Part shown: in pieces, positions 62,057-64,000 of the stretch
How the letters are laid out: each line of letters opens with the position of its first letter
Numbering within the stretch: the stretch's first letter is position 1
Assembly (NCBI GenBank): GCA_017643585.1
Contig: JAEPND010000001.1
Coordinates: 62,001 to 126,000 of the forward strand
Source: Maricaulis sp.
Lineage (GTDB): Bacteria > Pseudomonadota > Alphaproteobacteria > Caulobacterales > Maricaulaceae
DNA: 64,000 bases
Direction of reading: 5' to 3'
Position numbers and translations under genes: made by a program
Notes under the pieces: generated by a model
What the model was told of the DNA's origin: nothing
The model's database searches: none
Seen by the model: only the letters and a program-made list of their open reading frames with translations

Positions 62057-62494
62057 CTAGCCCCCCGATTGCGCACCCTCATCGCACAGGCCGCAATCGC
62101 GTGCATGCACATGGCCGCGGCGGCGGCGCTGATTATAGTTCAGCGCATGAGCGATGGCGACGACGCTGACCCCGGCCAGCGTCAGCACACTTTCGACCAG
62201 CTCGCTGAACATGTGGGAGGCGCCCAGCGCCATCAGGGCAAGGCCCAGGATGCCTGCAGCCAGCAGCCGCCAGCTGCCGTCCGAGATCTTTACACCCCAG
62301 CCCAGGGCGATGATCGAGACTGGGGCCGCAATGGCCAGCAAGACCAGGTGCCACTCGTGGGCCAGGCCAAGGCTTTCGGCTACACCCGGCGCGAGCAGGG
62401 GCGCAGCAACAGCGGCGGCCGGGAAGACGAGGCAGTGCACAACGCAAACCAGGGACAGGGCGATTCCGCCAATATCGAGATGATTGTTGGGCAT
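62057..62494 (-). CDS. MerC-like integral membrane protein
   Basis: A 145-residue membrane protein with about four helices. It shows the family layout of MerC (GGIALSLVCVVHCLVFPAAAVAAPLL with Cys-x-x-x-His-Cys, then GLAHEWHLVLLAIAAPVSIIALGWG). The C terminus is charged and has HVHARDCGLCDEG, a possible metal site. MerC proteins transport mercury in mer operons, but here there are no other mer genes, so another metal is more likely. The start at 62494 begins close to the first helix; longer frames are weak. A Zur-like box lies 35 bases upstream. Confidence 0.82.
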   Translation of the reverse strand: MPNNHLDIGGIALSLVCVVHCLVFPAAAVAAPLLAPGVAESLGLAHEWHLVLLAIAAPVSIIALGWGVKISDGSWRLLAAGILGLALMALGASHMFSELVESVLTLAGVSVVAIAHALNYNQRRRRGHVHARDCGLCDEGAQSGG

Positions 62495-62528
62495 GCCGTC
62501 CCGGACTCCGCACTCGCAAGGAAGTGAT

Positions 62529-62541
62529 GATATAGTATAAC
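62529..62541 (-). promoter_or_regulatory. Zur-like box upstream of the MerC-like gene
   Basis: GATATAGTATAAC matches the Zur consensus GTTATANTATAAC at 12 of 13 positions and is nearly symmetric. It lies 35 bases before the start. Zinc-dependent repression is inferred. Confidence 0.45.
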
Positions 62542-62577
62542 GCCTCATCGATGCCAACCATCCCGACACCTGCAGGC

Positions 62578-62611
62578 ATAAAAAAGGAGCGGCCACCGCA
62601 GTAGCCGCCCC
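62578..62611 (-). terminator. Rho-independent terminator after the repeat protein gene
   Basis: On the minus strand GGGGCGGC / GCCGCTCC (one G-U pair) forms an 8-bp stem, followed by TTTTTT. It starts 26 bases after the repeat protein stop. Confidence 0.85.
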
Positions 62612-62636
62612 AATTTCTCAGATCGCCCAGCTGTGA

Positions 62637-64000
62637 TCAGTCGCGGAGCTCGTCAAAGCCGATTTCCGAAATCTGCAATTCGGCCTGGAAGGAATCATCC
62701 TCGAGATAGGTGCCCACCCAGATGTCGTAGACACCACTTTCCGGATTATCGAAGACAATCCCCGGATTGAAGCCGATCTCGTCATCATTGCAGACCCACT
62801 CACCGCTCGGCGTATTGATCACCAGTGTCGGGTCGCCGCCGGCATAGGCGGAAATGAAGAGCGGCAGCTCACCGGCCGTATAGGTCAGTTCATAATCAGG
62901 CGCTGCAGAGACATAGCCCCGGCAGGACCGGTCCGCGCCGGATGCGGCTTCAACCGGACCACCCGCCAGCAACTCCAGACGATGCGGATCCGGCATGAAA
63001 CCGGCCTCCAGCTCGACCGAGCCGTAATTGGCGTCCAGGCTGTAATCGAGTGTCTGGTCCATGCCGTATTCGTCGCCAAACGCCAGTTCGGAGATATGCA
63101 GGGTCGCCGGCAGCGGATCGCGCTCTGAATAAGTGCCGACCCAGATCGCATAGCGACCGGATTGCGGCTCGTCGAAATACAGACCCGGATTGAGATCACC
63201 GGCGCCGTCATCATCACAATACCAGGTGCCGTCAGGGCCCATCACCAACATGGTGATATTGCTCTCTGATGTGGCCGACAGGTACAGGTCGAGCGCACCC
63301 GCGGTGTAGTCGAGATTATAATCCGGTGCCCGGCTGGCATGGCCGCGGCAGTTCTGCCCCAGCGCGTCATAGACATCCTGGTCGCCACCCGCGAAGACGG
63401 AAACATTGTGCGGGTCCGGCGCAAAACCGGCCGTCAGTCGCGTGCCGCCATAATTCGGCTCGGCCATCGGATCGAGTTGCGGCGGGCCGGAAGTGTCACC
63501 TCGGAAGCCCAGCTCGGAAACGAACAGCGTGGCATCGAGACCGAGGCCGCCGCCATAACGACCGGCCCATACGGCATAGCGGCCCGATTGCGGGTCGCGG
63601 ATACGAATGCCCGGATTGAGTTCGCCGGCACTGTCATCATCACAATACCATTCACCATTCGGCCCGGAGACCGCCAGCGTGGTGTCGAAATCCGCTTCCA
63701 TCGAGACAAACAGGTCAAAATCGGAGTTGGCATCATAATCGATCCACACATCCGGAGCCTGGGTAATCGAGCCGTAACACATGCCGTCTGTTGCGCGGGA
63801 CCCGTCGATATCGCCGCCGGCCTGCACGGTCATTGTCCGCGGGTCATCGGCAAAGCCGGCGCGCAGGTTCAGACTGCCTGCCAGGGGTCGCATATTGCGA
63901 TCCGCCGGACGTGAAAAACGGTTGGTGGTGTTGAAACCGATTTCGGAGATGTGCAGCTCGCCCGGCATGAAGCCTTCGCCATAGCCCAGCGATCCGACCC
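62637..64000 (-). CDS. PPC-like repeat protein, C-terminal part (5' end beyond window)
   Basis: At least 454 codons are visible, and the frame is open to the end of the window, so the true start is outside. The visible part has three complete units of about 135-145 residues and the end of a fourth. Each unit has the pattern: a glycine-rich start with AGF-x-PDP-x(3)-V/L, a first Cys (CRG or CYG), APDY-x-L-x-Y, a strand ending in GPxGxWYCDDD, then LNPG, PxSGxYAIWVGTY and LxISELGF. This resembles pre-peptidase C-terminal (PPC) type beta domains and could form disulfides in the periplasm or outside. The organisation suggests a surface or secreted protein. Catalytic domain and signal would be upstream. 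Confidence 0.75.
   Translation of the reverse strand, partial: VGSLGYGEGFMPGELHISEIGFNTTNRFSRPADRNMRPLAGSLNLRAGFADDPRTMTVQAGGDIDGSRATDGMCYGSITQAPDVWIDYDANSDFDLFVSMEADFDTTLAVSGPNGEWYCDDDSAGELNPGIRIRDPQSGRYAVWAGRYGGGLGLDATLFVSELGFRGDTSGPPQLDPMAEPNYGGTRLTAGFAPDPHNVSVFAGGDQDVYDALGQNCRGHASRAPDYNLDYTAGALDLYLSATSESNITMLVMGPDGTWYCDDDGAGDLNPGLYFDEPQSGRYAIWVGTYSERDPLPATLHISELAFGDEYGMDQTLDYSLDANYGSVELEAGFMPDPHRLELLAGGPVEAASGADRSCRGYVSAAPDYELTYTAGELPLFISAYAGGDPTLVINTPSGEWVCNDDEIGFNPGIVFDNPESGVYDIWVGTYLEDDSFQAELQISEIGFDELRD

Noticed and set aside
1-64000. CRISPR arrays, insertion sequences, prophage or integrase genes
   Set aside because: I found no regularly spaced repeats, transposase, integrase or phage structural motifs anywhere in the window.

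Overview
The window looks like a chromosomal segment of an alphaproteobacterium of the Maricaulis / Hyphomonadaceae type. The clearest pointer is the arginine cluster. It carries a fused N-acetylglutamate kinase/synthase (NAGS/K), known from Maricaulis maris and Xanthomonas, next to an N-acetylornithine-type carbamoyltransferase. Other pointers are the high GC content, tight ATGA/GTGA gene overlaps, an EipA/DUF1134 gene with a CtrA-like box, DUF2849 in a sulfite-reductase operon, and an Oar-like TonB receptor. I see no rRNA, tRNA, CRISPR array, insertion sequence or prophage.

Layout. 0-7 kb holds polyamine genes. On the plus strand are a truncated type III decarboxylase, speD and speE, translationally coupled. 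On the minus strand are the agmatine-route genes aguA and aguB with a serine-hydrolase gene between them. MarC and two small membrane or secreted proteins lie between. 6.7-12 kb holds a large TonB-dependent receptor and a GT39-type glycosyltransferase. 12-15.2 kb is argF'-argB(NAGS/K)-argC. 15.4-16.8 kb is a kdsB-like cytidylyltransferase coupled to an atypical histidine phosphatase. 16.9-23.5 kb holds a DUF305/LVIVD fusion, an MFS transporter with an alpha/beta hydrolase, and a divergent M28 peptidase lipoprotein. 23.6-25.5 kb is a tandem array of three paralogous XRE-HTH/PAS-like regulators, divergent from a PiT-like membrane protein. A fourth regulator of similar architecture lies at 34.6 kb.

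27-40 kb is a redox and C1 block. It contains NAD-dependent molybdenum formate dehydrogenase (fdsG-B-A, fdhD, fdsD), formate-tetrahydrofolate ligase, a regulator, then a convergent operon for a 2-oxoacid:ferredoxin oxidoreductase (korA, korB) led by a GltD-like FeS flavoprotein. 42.4-48.7 kb is an assimilatory sulfate operon: cysG, DUF2849, a CysI-type reductase, a DUF934-CysH fusion, cysK and ferredoxin-NADP reductase. A LysR regulator is divergent from it. Electrons would run NADPH to Fpr to ferredoxin to CysI, with CysG supplying siroheme and CysK trapping sulfide.

48.7-64 kb holds an M14 carboxypeptidase-like protein, a stand-alone BLUF photoreceptor, eipA, a GNAT protein, an unknown membrane protein, a lipoprotein, a PG-binding/Sel1 protein and a nucleotidyltransferase-like protein. 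It then carries pheT, pheS, rplT and rpmI, with an unusual six-hairpin composite palindrome before rplT, a MerC-like protein with a Zur-like box, and the C-terminal part of a repeat protein that runs off the end. The observations I would look at first are the HTH-PAS regulator array, the altered kdsB/phosphatase pair, the composite palindrome, the DUF934-CysH fusion and the terminal repeat protein.
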